Of a stretch of DNA of 42,436 nt, positions 32,301 to 42,436 are shown piece after piece. Made by a program: the position numbers and the translations under genes. The number at the start of each line of letters is the position of its first letter. Within the stretch, counting starts at the first letter, position 1. The notes under the pieces were generated by a model. The model searched no databases, had not been told where the DNA came from, and saw only the letters and a list, made by a program, of their open reading frames with translations. Source of the DNA: Reclinomonas americana ATCC 50394 (lineage: Eukaryota > Jakobida > Jakobea > Jakobida); NCBI GenBank assembly GCA_048213135.1, contig PS015196.1, positions 41,224-83,659 on the forward strand, read 5' to 3'.

Positions 32301-35300
32301 AGAGAGAGACAGAGGCAAAGAGAGAGAAAGAAGAAAGAGAGAGAGAATCAGGAAAGAGAGCGTGGAAAAGTAAGAGAATGAGGAAAAGGAGGGAAGAAAT
32401 GAGAAAGAAAGGCACAGAGAGAAGGAGAGAGAAAGAGAAGCAGAGGGAGAGGTGAGGAGAGGCAAAGGCCAAAGGTTAAGGGGCGATAAGAGAGAGAGAG
32501 AGAAAAGAAGTGAGCGAATGAGAGTTCGAGACGAGCAAGAACAAATGCGCACATAGGAAAACTACTCTACTTGCCAACAGCTGCACACGGGAAATCTCAC
32601 TCACTCTCACTAACGCGGTCTGACTCTGAGAGCTCTCTCTACTTCTACTTGCAGCAACCATTCTACTCCGCTCGTGCTTCTGCAGACACAGGTGCAATCG
32701 CCTCTCACACGCATGTTCTCATCCTCATGCAGCCCGCAAAAATTCGCAGAGACACATAAGATACTGCTCACTGTCTCACGTACGCACAGCCTCTTGCCGA
32801 ACGCAAGCAGTCCTCTCCACATCTCGCAAACAAACATTTCGTTCTCAATCAACACATCACACACCAATCTCTCAGTCCTCTTGCTTGTTTGCTCTTGTTC
32901 CTCCTCCTCCTCCTCCTCCTCCTCCTCCTCCTCCTCCTCCTTCTCCTCCTCCTCTTCTTCTTCTTCTTCTTCCTCTTCTTTCCCATTCTCTCTCTCTCTC
33001 TACTTCCCGCCAATCCCTCCCCCTTTGCTCACCCGAATCCCTGCACCGTCACCGGGGTCGCCACTCGGGGGATCAACGGCGGAGTGATGCCGGTGGTGCC
33101 CTGCACGTACACAATGCCGTTCGTCACCTTGGCGTACGACGTTGCCGACGCCACCCTGCAACCATCGTTAGCCACAAATATCACGATCGACAAACACAAT
33201 ACCCGAAACGCACATGATGCACAGCTGGTAGCCGCCGCTTGTGCTGCCAGTCAGCTGCACAGTCAGTGCCGTGGACGCGGTTGACGAGAGCGCGCCGACT
33301 GTGATGGCAGTCGACGGAGTGTCGGTGCAGGCACCAGTGGAGGCCACCGCAATCACGGTATTGGCTGTGCTCAGACCAAAGCCCTGAATGACAATGCCCG
33401 TGGCCACGTTCGGCACGAGAACGCTGGAAGCGAGGCCAGTGGTGCCGGCCGCCACAAGCGTGGTGGGCACGGCAGCGAACTGGCCACCAGGGAACTGGAT
33501 GCAGAGCTGGAAGTTGCCGGGCGTGGGAATGGTGACAGGCACCTGCAGCTGGATCGGGGTGCCGGCCAGCGCGCCGACCACAATGTTCATCGGCTGAGTG
33601 TCGGCGCAGGTGCCGGCGGCGGTGACGACCTTGAACGCGTCGCTGGAAGGGGGAAAGGGGAAGAGAAGGGAAGGAGAGAGGGAAAGGGTGAATACATGAC
33701 ACAAAAACACGACAAATTGAGCAATAATCTCTCTCCGTGTGCGTGTGAGAGAGAGGACAGAGCACGCAGCATTATTGATGAAGACTGTTCTCGCATTTCC
33801 TCACTTTTCACTTCTCTCTCTCACACACACACACTCTCTCACACAGTCTTCCCATTTTCTCCCTTTCATCTTTCCTCTCTCTTCCCTCCTCTCTCTCTCT
33901 CATCCTTCCCCCACCCCTTTCCCTANNNNNNNNNNNNNNNNNNNNNNNNNNNNNNNNNNNNNNNNNNNNNNNNNNNNNNNNNNNNNNNNNNNNNNNNNNN
34001 NNNNNNNNNNNNNNNNNNNNNNNNNNNNNNNNNNNNNNNNNNNNNNNNNNNNNNNNNNNNNNNNNNNNNNNNNNNNNNNNNNNNNNNNNNNNNNNNNNNN
34101 NNNNNNNNNNNNNNNNNNNNNNNNNNNNNNNNNNNNNNNNNNNNNNNNNNNNNNNNNNNNNNNNNNNNNNNNNNNNNNNNNNNNNNNNNNNNNNNNNNNN
34201 NNNNNNNNNNNNNNNNNNNNNNNNNNNNNNNNNNNNNNNNNNNNNNNNNNNNNNNNNNNNNNNNNNNNNNNNNNNNNNNNNNNNNNNNNNNNNNNNNNNN
34301 NNNNNNNNNNNNNNNNNNNNNNNNNNNNNNNNNNNNNNNNNNNNNNNNNNNNNNNNNNNNNNNNNNNNNNNNNNNNNNNNNNNNNNNNNNNNNNNNNNNN
34401 NNNNNNNNNNNNNNNNNNNNNNNNNNNNNNNNNNNNNNNNNNNNNNNNNNNNNNNNNNNNNNNNNNNNNNNNNNNNNNNNNNNNNNNNNNNNNNNNNNNN
34501 NNNNNNNNNNNNNNNNNNNNNNNNNNNNNNNNNNNNNNNNNNNNNNNNNNNNNNNNNNNNNNNNNNNNNNNNNNNNNNNNNNNNNNNNNNNNNNNNNNNN
34601 NNNNNNNNNNNNNNNNNNNNNNNNNNNNNNNNNNNNNNNNNNNNNNNNNNNNNNNNNNNNNNNNNNNNNNNNNNNNNNNNNNNNNNNNNNNNNNNNNNNN
34701 NNNNNNNNNNNNNNNNNNNNNNNNNNNNNNNNNNNNNNNNNNNNNNNNNNNNNNNNNNNNNNNNNNNNNNNNNNNNNNNNNNNNNNNNNNNNNNNNNNNN
34801 NNNNNNNNNNNNNNNNNNNNNNNNNNNNNNNNNNNNNNNNNNNNNNNNNNNNNNNNNNNNNNNNNNNNNNNNNNNNNNNNNNNNNNNNNNNNNNNNNNNN
34901 NNNNNNNCCCCTCGCTCACCTCGCCGGGTCGAAACCAAATCCATTGACGCTCACGGTGGAGGCCGTGCTGGAGGCCACCACCACCGCCGGGGTGATACCT
35001 GTCGTGCCCTGCACGTACAGCGCACCGGTACCCACGGTCTGGTACTGCGGCGAGTTGCCGACCTTCATGCACACCAGGTACTGGTTGGCCGCCGAGGCCA
35101 TGGTGGTGACGAGTGCGGTGACCTTGGTGCCGTCGGTGCCCACCGCCGCCGTGCCGGTGACGGTGACGCCAGCAGCTGCCGCGGTGCCGCACGTGGCTCC
35201 CGTCACCACCTGAATCGAGTCCGATGCGCTGAGGCCGACACCGGTGATGGTGACCGTCGTGGCGGCTCTGTAAAGGAGAAGGAATGAGTAAAAGACAGGC

Positions 35301-35993
35301 ATTCATCGTGATTTGACTGTCTTCCTCACTCACCCTGGCGGAATCGACACTGGGCTCAACGAGCTCGCCGCCTGTTGAAGAAAATGCAATCAGTCGCACA
35401 TTATTTATCTGTGAGCGTACACAGCGACGCAACAGTGATGGTAAGAGTGCCATTCGGGACGGCAGTGAAGGTGCCGCTGCCAAGCCTGCGAAAGAGCATT
35501 ACAATTAAGCAGGAGAAGATACGAAGGAATGAAGGCCTCAACAAGCACGCAACTGCAAGCACACAGTGTACGGTCCAGCACTCGCGATACCCGTGGCAGT
35601 CACGGCAGCAAGAACGCTGGTGCTGGTCGACATGGCACTGACCATGACTGCGATGGCCGCCGGCTGCGTTGCCGAGCACATGGTGCCAGTGACGAGCTTC
35701 ACATTCGGGCTGTTTGATGGAAAGAGAGAGTGAGCAGCTGGCGACTGCAGATGGCGGTGCCTTCATCATCGTCACAGACATACCTGGCCGCAAGACCAAA
35801 GCCTTGAATGGTGACCGTAGTCTGAATGTCGTGCGTGATGGCTGATGGCGAGATGCCAGTCGAGCTGTGCAAAGAGAAAAAGAGGGCAGAGGGAGAGGGA
35901 GAGGGGAGAGGGGAGAGGGAGAGGGAGAGGGAGAGGGAGAGGGAGAGGGAGAGGGAGGGAGGGAGAAAGGGAGAGGGAGAGAGGCAGGCAGGC

Positions 35994-36052
<59 letters not shown>

Positions 36053-37600
36053 GAGGAGATGGAGGGGGAGAGACGGAGAGCGATAGACAAACAGTCAAGA
36101 GTCAGCGAAAATCACACGACCACCAACTCGTGCAGCAACAGGTCCACAAACCCTTGAACCACGAGCGCATTGGTGGCTGGCACCGCCGGCTGTCCATTGA
36201 TGCTGCAGGCACACTTTTCTGTCAGTGCTCTCGTCAGGATGCCACATACGTAAGCGGTGCCCCATACGCAACACAATGCACACGGTGAAGGCACCGGGAT
36301 TGGTGCCAGTGACCTGCACAAAGAAGAAGCTCAGCACACCGTTCTCCATTATCGATAAAGCCATCTCGGGAAAAACGCAACAGGAGTCGAGATCTGCTGC
36401 GCGGAAGTGACGGTCACCGCGCCAAACGTGACCGAGTTAACCGCGGCACTCGTGCACGCAGAGTTTTGCGCCACCGCCGTGAACGTGGGAGTCTTGTCGA
36501 GACCGAAGCCGGTGAAGGTAATGACGGTGGCGGAGGCGGGTACAATCGTCAGCGGAGTCGCGTTTGTCACACCCTGTGCAACCACGATGAGCGCGTCATC
36601 GAATTTCTTCTCGCAACTGGCAACAACAAGACCTGCACAGTGAGATTGCCACCCGTCACGGCAGCGTACGAATTGCCACCCGTTGGCCTGCATGCATGCG
36701 TATGAGAATGGCTATGATGAAAACATGTGGCTCGACGTTGACACGCAACTGAAGGCACACGATAAACAGGTTCGGCGTCGTGGTCGTCGCAGACACCACG
36801 AGCTGGGTCGGCGACGGTGAAGCGCGGTTCGTGATGGTGATGCTGGCGTCCTGCGCATTGCCGGTGCATGTGCCGCCGGTGGCAATCACCTTGACCAGAT
36901 CGGTGGCTGCGAGACTGATCGCGAAGAGTGTTCAGCATCATCGTGTGTTGGTATGAAACAAGATGGACAATATGCACTCACCCGTCGCCATTGATGGTAA
37001 AGGCGGTCATGCCGACCGGCACCTGAGTCGGCGTGATTGACTGTGTGCCTGTGGAGGGAAACAAAATGTGAGCTTTGTCAAGCAGACTCCACGTGACAGC
37101 AGCCTGGTCTCACCTTGCACAAACAAGTCGCCCGACACATTCACAGCGGTGCCCATGCCACCATATCTGCAGAGGATAAGAAACTAAGCATTTGTGTCGA
37201 GAACGACACAAGCACAGGATACTGCTGAGGCGCACGCAACTGGATGCACATCACATACTGTCCTCCAGTGTTACCAGTGCCATTCACAGTCACCGCGAAT
37301 GCAATGCTGGTGGTACCAGTCGCCGTCACGGCGCCGACGGTGATCTGTGAAGCATCGTACGCAGGTGATGAGAACATGATCATCATGTCTGGATCTAGTG
37401 TCACCTTTTCTTTTTCTTCTTCTTTCTCTCTCTGTCTCTCTCCAAACCTTCTCTTCTCCCTCCCACTCTTTCCTCGTTGATTCTCGCCAATCGCACTTGG
37501 ATTTTTCTCTGCTCTCACCTCTCTTCTTCTTCTTGTTGTTCTTCGTCTTCTTGTTCTTCTCCTTCTTCTTCTTCTTCCTTCTTCTTCTTCTTGTTGTTGT

Positions 37601-37632
<32 letters not shown>

Positions 37633-40455
37633 TCTCCCTCTCTCCTTCCTCGCCGCTTGTCGCCAATCGCATTATTTCTTTTTCTCTGCTCTCTTTTCTC
37701 TTCTCCACTCCCTTCCTCTCCCTCTCCCTCTCCTGTCCCTCTCCTCCATACCGTGCCCGGAGTGGTACCCGTGGCGCAGTTTGGCGTCGGTGAGGCCGGC
37801 AAAACGGCGATCTTGTCCGCGCCCGACAGCGCAAAACCATTGACCGTCACCGTGGTGGCGGTGGCCGGCGGAATGGAGGTCGGCGAGATGCCACTCGTGC
37901 CCTGCACGGTGAACTGGCCAGTTTGCAGCGGGATATACGTCCCCATGGCGGCGCTCGACGGGCTGCATGGCGCGTGAGATTTGGAGAGAGGAAACCTCAC
38001 TTCCACAGTCGGCAAACCTGATGCAGGCCTGGAAGGTGCCCGGCGGAGTGCTCACGTTCAGCGAAGCGGTAATCACGGTGGCAGAGCTGGCGGCCACAGT
38101 GCCGACAGTGATGCTGGCGACTTGCGCGTCGCTGCACGAACCGGCCGCAGTGACAATCTTGACGCCAGTGGTGGCTGCGGAGGAGAATCAGAAAAGAGGT
38201 CAAAAATATCTCAGTTGACTCTCTTACAAATACCAGTCAATCCAACTCCTGTAATGGACAGCACAACGCCGTTGGAGATCGAGAGCACTTGCGGAGTCAG
38301 CGACGAACCGCCTGCACATCATTACCGACGCATGAGATAATCTTCCCCACAAATCACCCTCCCACGCACGCACACACGTATGCAAACCTTGCACAGTGAG
38401 CACGGCGGAGCTGGCCACCGGCACAAACGTCGGCAGCAGCTGACCGCGCAGCTCGCCGGCCGCCGCCGCCGCGGTCGGAATGTCAACGTACCACTGACCG
38501 GCCAGGAGTTCGTTGAGCACCTGGTTCGAGGTCACGGTGACATTCTGCGTCGGCACGGTGCCCGAGGTGCTGGCCGGCACGTTGGTGAGAGTGGCCACCA
38601 ACGTGCCCGTGGCGCCAGGCACAGCCGGACCGTGAATCTCCACTGCCGTCGGGTTGCCCGACAGACCAGCAAAGGTGACCGACACGGAGATGGAGGTGTT
38701 GCCGGGGGCGACCACCACGGTGGCGGTGCCGGAGGCGTTGTTGACCTGGCCAGCCTGAGCGCCGGTGAGGACGCCGCCGGCCGTCACCGCGGGCGCCGCT
38801 TGCCCGCGGATCTCGCCATTGGTGTTGTTCACCGTCTCCACATCCACGTACCACATGCTGCTCTGCAGATCGGCCAACTGCGCCGCCGACACGGTGAAAG
38901 TCTGCGGTCCCAGCGTGCCACTGGTGTTGGCCGTCGGCACCGTCATCGCGAACAGCGCGGGGCCGGTGGCGCCCGCCGCCGCAGGTCCATGAATGTGCGC
39001 GCCCGTAATGTTGGAGCTGAGAGCAGTGTACTGTACCGTCACCGAGATGCTGGTGGGCGACACGACGGTGATGGTCGCGGAGCCTGCCGCGGCACCCGGG
39101 TTGGTGGGCGCCGGCACGTTGGCCGCCGATGTCAGCGCCATGTAGTAGTTCGACGTGCCGCTGTAGGCAATGCACAGAATGTACGTGTTCGGCGCGCTAG
39201 CCTGAATAAACGGCGTCACCGAGGTCGGCGGCGACGACACGTCAGCCGTGATGGAGATGCCATTCGGCTGTGCATCGGTCGCGCAGTTGCCGGCAGTCGG
39301 CAGCATCTTGAAGGAGGCGGAGGCTATAGAAGGGAATAGGGTTGAGAGGAAGAGGAGGTGAGGAAGAAAAAGGGAGAATTGTGCCGCACCGGAGAGACCA
39401 AAGCCGTTGATGGCCACTGCGGATTTGATTGTGGCCGGGATGGCGGTGGAGCCCACGGAGGTGGTGCCTGCAAGCAGAGAAGGGAATGAGCGGAGGATGA
39501 CTGCGAAAACACGGAGAAGTGAGAGAGTGCATACCCTGCACAGCAATCGGCAAGGCGAGGCCGCTGAAGAAGGCGGTGGCATTGGCGAACCTGTGAAAAT
39601 GGAAACAGTGAGCAAGGAGGAGAAAAAGGGGCGAGGGGGAAAAGGAGAAGGAGGAGAATGGGAAGGGGGAGAAGGGAAGAAAAATGGCTACAATCTTCGC
39701 GCACACGCAACTTGATGCACACAGTGTACGTGCCGGGGGTGGCGGTAGCCGTGGCGACAAACACCGACTGCGTGCCATCGACGCTGGCGGTGATGGTGTT
39801 GCCGACGGTGAAGACGGTGGCGGTGGCTGAGCAGTCGGTGCCCGACACGACCTTGATGGTGTCGGTGGACGAGAAACCGTAACCGGCCAGCGTCACCGAG
39901 GTCGGAATCGTGGCCACCACAAACGCGGGCGACGGTGCGGCAGTGACGGCTTGTCCGGACAGAGTGCCGACGGCGGCGTAGGCGGTGGTGGTCGCGGCGT
40001 CTGCGAACCTATTGTGGAGGATTGTGAGACACAATATGGGCAAGTTGAAGCGGAGAGTTACGACGCAACTTGTAGCACAGCGTGTACTGCGCGCCCGTGG
40101 TGAGAGTGATGGGGAAGCTCACGGCGGTGTTGGCGGTGACCACAGCGGGTGTACCGACAGTGACGCCGCCCACCATACCGCCGTTCACGCAATCGCCGTT
40201 GAAGGTGACCACCTTGACCGCGTCGGTGGCCAGCAGGCCGAAGCCGTTGATAGTCACTGTGAAGAGGGAAAGGGATGAGATCGGGGAAGGGGAAAGGGGG
40301 AAAGGGGGAAAGGGGGAAAGGGGGAAAGGGGGAAAGGGGGGAGAGGGGAAAGGGGGTAAGGGGGATAGGGACAGGGAAAGGCGGGAGAGACATGAGAGCT
40401 GAGCTCACGAGAACGAATGAAAACGGGTTAAGAAGAGAGAGAGAGAGAGAGAGAG

Positions 40456-40499
<44 letters not shown>

Positions 40500-40773
40500 T
40501 ATTTTCTCGTCTTCCACTATGCCACTTCAAGAATGTGGTATCTCTCATTCAGTCTCGTGCTCAGTTATTCTCTGCTGCGTTCGCATCCTTGAGTTGCTGT
40601 TGTACTCTCAGTGCGTGCGCGTGTCGGTGAATGTGCATCATCATCTCTGCAGTCCGCGCCTGCTGCAAATTGTTGCGGTAATGCGCTCTCCTCATTCTGT
40701 GTGTGCTCCGCATTTCTCTTCCCTATCACTCGCTCTGTTGCACTTGTCTCCCGTTCCGACTCACTCACTCTCA

Positions 40774-40869
<96 letters not shown>

Positions 40870-42271
40870 ATCGCTGCCACAACTTTCCTCACAAGGTGAG
40901 ACAAGCGACGTTCAACAAAGTGCATCGTTCTCCTTTCCTCATCCTCCCTTCTCGTGCTCGTGCTGATCTCAATCTTGTTCATGAAGAGAATGAAAGTAAG
41001 AGAACAGTGGAGGGGGAAAAGAAAAACGCAGAGCTCTTTGCGAGAAAGGGCAAAGAAATGAACAGTCACAATTACATCTCTGACGCTGCTCCTCCCCTGC
41101 ATCGGTATCCATTCTCCCCGCAGTAATCTCTTCGCCTTCCTCCCTCCCCTCCCCCTTCCCTCCCCTTCCCCCTCCCCTTTTCACTCACCCGGAGTGGCCA
41201 CAGTCAACGGAATCGCCACCGGCGTCAGCGTCGTCGTGCCCTGCACGTAGAACATCGTTCCGCCATTCACGTCGTAGAACGCGCCAGTGACAAACTGGAT
41301 GCACACGCGGTAGGTGCCAGCGGCAGAGCCGGCGACACTCGCCGTGAGATTCGGGGCCACGAGCGTGATATTCGCGGCGGTGATCGACATGACAGCGGCG
41401 TCGGCGCAAGTGCCAGCGGCGGTCACGAACTTGATCACATCAGTGGCCGCGAGGCTGCGTGCGACTTTGGAATGAGCGCAGAGGCACGACGAAGCGCGAC
41501 TCGAGTGAATGACGCAACGCCAGTCCCGTAATGGTGACTGTGGTGGCCGTGCCAGGCGGTGACGGAAGACCCTGAATCGGTGAGAATCCGGTGGTGCCTG
41601 TGTTCAAAGAATCAGCAGCTCTTTCTCTGCACAAAGTAAATGATACAAGACGCACCCTGCACCAACAGCGGCGTCGTGGACACTGGCACTGCGGTTGCTG
41701 CCGTGCCCACCCTGCAGACCAAATTGCTAAGCGCCCATTCGAACAATGGAGAGAGAGGCGAGAGAAACGAAACTTGATGCACAGGGTGAGCGAGAGAACA
41801 GCAGTCGACTTGACAGTGAAGCTGTCGACTGTGCCGCCGACGCTGGTGATCGCGCCGATGGTGACGTGCGCGTCGTTGGGTTGCGTGGCGCATGTGCCCG
41901 TGGAGATGGCAGTGATCTGCAAAGGCATTGTCAGCAATGAGGGGAAAAGGCACAGGGGAAACAGAGGGTGAAGCACACATGCCTGATCAGTCATGGACAA
42001 TCCAACGCCGGTGACAGACACCACTGTCGTCATGTCGTTCAGTGACACGAATGCCGGGGAGAAGACGCCGGTAGGACCGCTAAGGGAGGGAGATGAAGGG
42101 GTGAGAACTGAGCGCGGAGAAGGAGATGTTGAAGGAAGTGTACCTGACGGTGAGGGTTCCTGTTTGGGGGGAGGGACGAGGGGAGAGAGGTGTAAGTGCG
42201 AGGGTTGGGGATGGAGAGATTTGACTGAACACAAACCAGTCACAGCGGCGGATGCAGCGGCGCCGACAAAC
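26192..42271 (-). CDS. Giant type I membrane protein: 23 TIG/IPT-like units plus two CHRD domains (5' incomplete)
   Basis: 46 exons are visible, with reading phase agreeing at every junction. They sum to about 7.9 kb of coding sequence, or about 2,630 residues. The array is made of ~95-residue TIG/IPT-like immunoglobulin-fold units. Each has a TTGxxPxxI start, a strand like TTVTVxGxGL, a Cys near SGxTC and a second Cys in GxYxxCIxF, then a strand like GxLxVxG. The paired cysteines probably form a disulfide, so the array should be extracellular. Two CHRD domains interrupt it after unit 5. One transmembrane helix and a short basic tail end the protein. No signal peptide is seen because the 5' end is outside the window. 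Role unknown; adhesion, mating or cell-recognition function is inference. Exons are given in the block entries. Confidence 0.88.
26412..27499 (-). other. TIG block 4: units 22-23
   Basis: Exons: 27499-27252, 26896-26653, 26581-26412. Core strands are FSVVGQGLRPSDS and MTVSGTGLTSADV. The junction across the 27023-27244 gap reads VGAYA then ICIRFSGF. This restores a normal GxYxxCIxF motif, so no exon need be missing. The last exon ends in SGTPAYVIAL, the start of the membrane helix. Confidence 0.86.
27023..27244. other. Assembly gap (222 N), probably intronic
   Basis: Flanking exons 27499-27252 and 26896-26653 join in phase 0 and give an intact repeat motif. Confidence 0.85.
27500..28142. other. 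643-nt intron of the giant gene
   Basis: It contains A/C-rich sequence, a CA run near 27960-27995 and a CCTTCCCC-rich stretch near 28020-28130. No exon is supported within it. Confidence 0.7.
29525..29985. repeat. 19-bp minisatellite in giant-gene intron
   Basis: The unit is CCTTCTGTCGCTGCTCTCT with CTCTCGCTGCTCTCCTCTT-type variants, about 22 copies. It lies between exons 30343-30038 and 29415-29267. Confidence 0.92.
30950..31070. repeat. Second 19-bp minisatellite in giant-gene intron
   Basis: The unit is TCTCGCTCTGCTCCATTCC, about six copies, in the intron between exons 31338-31089 and 30898-30843. It shares period and a CTCGCTCTGCTC-like core with the 29525-29985 array. Confidence 0.9.
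32213..33032. repeat. GA, CCT and CTT tracts in 817-nt giant-gene intron
   Basis: GAGAAAGAGG-type repeats at 32240-32520 and (CCT)n/(CTT)n at 32898-32976. No exon is supported. Phase across the intron is preserved. Confidence 0.85.
33926..34907. other. Assembly gap (982 N) in giant-gene intron
   Basis: Exons 35267-34920 (phase 2 out) and 33642-33214 (phase 2 in) join to read VNGFGFDPASDAFKVV, a normal repeat. An in-frame extra unit could still be hidden. Confidence 0.85.
35880..36056. repeat. GGGAGA and CAGA tandem repeats
   Basis: (GAGAGG)n-type repeats are followed by (GACA)n in the intron between exons 36202-36152 and 35864-35784. Confidence 0.93.
37390..37745. repeat. CTT/TTC- and CT-rich tract in giant-gene intron
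   Basis: TTCTTCTTC and CTCTCT repeats fill the 404-nt intron between exons 37962-37752 and 37344-37241. The flanks of two CT blocks share TGATTCTCGCCAATCGCA-like text near 37477 and 37655. Confidence 0.85.
38388..39323 (-). other. 936-nt exon with two tandem CHRD domains
   Basis: This is the largest exon of the gene. It starts by finishing TIG unit 5 (GNCATD, YILCIAYSG), then encodes two CHRD domains of the chordin/BMP-antagonist and bacterial type. Domain 1 shows GAHIHGPAAAGATG and WYVDVETVNNTNGEIRGQ. Domain 2 shows VEIHGPAVPGATG and GQWYVDIPT with GELRGQ. CHRD domains occur in chordin and in many bacterial surface proteins; their biochemical role is poorly known. The exon ends in SSAVLTVQG, handing back to TIG unit 6. 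Confidence 0.9.
40265..40385. repeat. (GGGGGAAA)n purine tract
   Basis: An 8-bp G-rich unit is repeated about eight times just upstream of the acceptor of exon 40256-40070. On the sense strand it is a C-rich polypyrimidine tract. Confidence 0.9.
40433..40865. repeat. GA/TG and TC/TG microsatellites
   Basis: (GA)n(TG)n at 40433-40498 and (TC)n(TG)n at 40770-40865 lie in the same 929-nt intron of the giant gene. Confidence 0.95.
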
Positions 42272-42331
42272 CTACGGGTTCAGTGTTAGAATCAAAGGGA
42301 AACGGGGAGAGAGAGAGAGAGAGAGACAAAG

Positions 42332-42392
<61 letters not shown>

Positions 42393-42436
42393 AGAGAGAG
42401 AGAGAGGAGGAGAGAGAGAGAGAGAGAGAGAGAGAG
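42272..42436. repeat. GA and GT microsatellites at window edge
   Basis: (GA)n, (GT)n and again (GA)n run to the end of the window, in the intron upstream of the first visible exon of the giant gene. Confidence 0.93.

Larger units (their letters stand above)
28143..33642 (-). other. TIG block 3: end of unit 12 to unit 21
   Basis: Exons: 33642-33214, 33155-33033, 32212-31923, 31846-31616, 31338-31089, 30898-30843, 30782-30524, 30466-30411, 30343-30038, 29415-29267, 29204-29051, 28989-28853, 28784-28610, 28529-28143. Core strands include IVIQGFGLSTAN, VTVQGFGFSGTD, TVTIQGYGFGAND, SVTITGFNLQTTN, TVTVSGSQLGATV, QVTVQGANFAATN, VTISISGSQLNSSN and VVFTMKGQYLAATN. Units become more divergent toward the membrane. 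The longer introns carry minisatellites. Confidence 0.85.
34920..38311 (-). other. TIG block 2: units 6-12 of the giant protein
   Basis: Exons: 38311-38234, 38174-38018, 37962-37752, 37344-37241, 37166-37114, 37048-36982, 36914-36750, 36687-36633, 36573-36382, 36313-36273, 36202-36152, 35864-35784, 35709-35554, 35485-35434, 35371-35334, 35267-34920. Core strands include LSITGVGLTAT, TVTVNGFALSGAD, AFTINGDGLAATD, ITFTGFGLDKT, TVTIQGFGLAAS, TVTITGVGLSASD and VSVNGFGFDPA. The last exon ends in phase 2, matching the first exon after the 33926-34907 gap, so the gap may be wholly intronic. Confidence 0.86.
39390..42271 (-). other. TIG block 1: units 1-5 of the giant protein
   Basis: Exons: 42271-42237, 42160-42145, 42079-41983, 41916-41774, 41711-41656, 41597-41519, 41454-41189, 40256-40070, 40008-39712, 39590-39535, 39467-39390. 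Core strands are VSVTGVGLSMTDQ, TVTITGLAL, VTINGFGLLATD, TSVTLAGYGFSSTD and VAINGFGLSAS. The 42079-41983 exon ends with a GC donor (CAG|GCATGT), the only phase-compatible choice. The intron 41188-40260 is 929 nt and holds CA, GA and CT microsatellites. Confidence 0.87.

Noticed and set aside
38380-39339. A 319-residue plus-strand open frame opposite the CHRD exon
   Set aside because: It is an Arg/Gly-rich antisense shadow. The minus-strand frame has clear CHRD and TIG motifs.
1-42436. tRNA, rRNA, CRISPR arrays, bacterial operons or insertion sequences
   Set aside because: I looked for cloverleaf-like A/B boxes, conserved rRNA text, regular spacer-repeat arrays and transposase motifs and found none I could support.

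Overview
This is eukaryotic nuclear DNA. Almost every gene is broken into short exons by spliceosomal introns, mostly 45-110 nt, ending in CAG or TAG. Introns and spacers are packed with (TC/GA)n, (TG/CA)n and 12-19 bp minisatellites, and ten N-gaps mark a draft scaffold. I cannot name the lineage. The gene mix suggests a free-living protist: a LEA-3 desiccation protein, a RhaT-type permease, a carotene-hydroxylase-like desaturase, a bacterial-type VOC protein, and large secreted or membrane TIG/NHL proteins.

Layout: 1-780 (+) holds phase-0 exons of a coiled-coil gene. They run into a striking array at about 1.1-2.7 kb of 18 CAG/TAG-NNN-GT units, which look like consecutive one-codon micro-exons. 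2903-5649 (-) is a RhaT-like drug/metabolite transporter. 6595-8083 (+) is a LEA group 3 protein. 8504-13794 (+) is a secreted NHL-propeller protein with an Fn3-like segment and a TIG-like domain. 14470-15680 contains the first exon of an unidentified minus-strand gene inside a ~440 bp tandem repeat. 15723-17999 (-) is a three-histidine-box membrane desaturase/hydroxylase. 19159-21288 (+) is a VOC/glyoxalase-fold protein. 22459-26003 (+) is the ribosome-assembly factor PNO1, with a broken duplicate of its promoter and first exon just upstream. 26192-42271 (-) is one giant gene: 46 visible exons in consistent phase, about 2,630 residues. It has 23 TIG/IPT-like units, two CHRD domains in the middle, one C-terminal transmembrane helix and a short basic tail. 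Its 5' end lies outside the window.

The secreted NHL protein and the giant TIG protein share the same two-cysteine TIG unit, so they may belong to one cell-surface or extracellular system. This is inference. Exon models were built by hand from splice motifs, phase continuity and family motifs, with no transcripts. They also reveal an unusual donor class, GTTGCGT, used at least 25 times.
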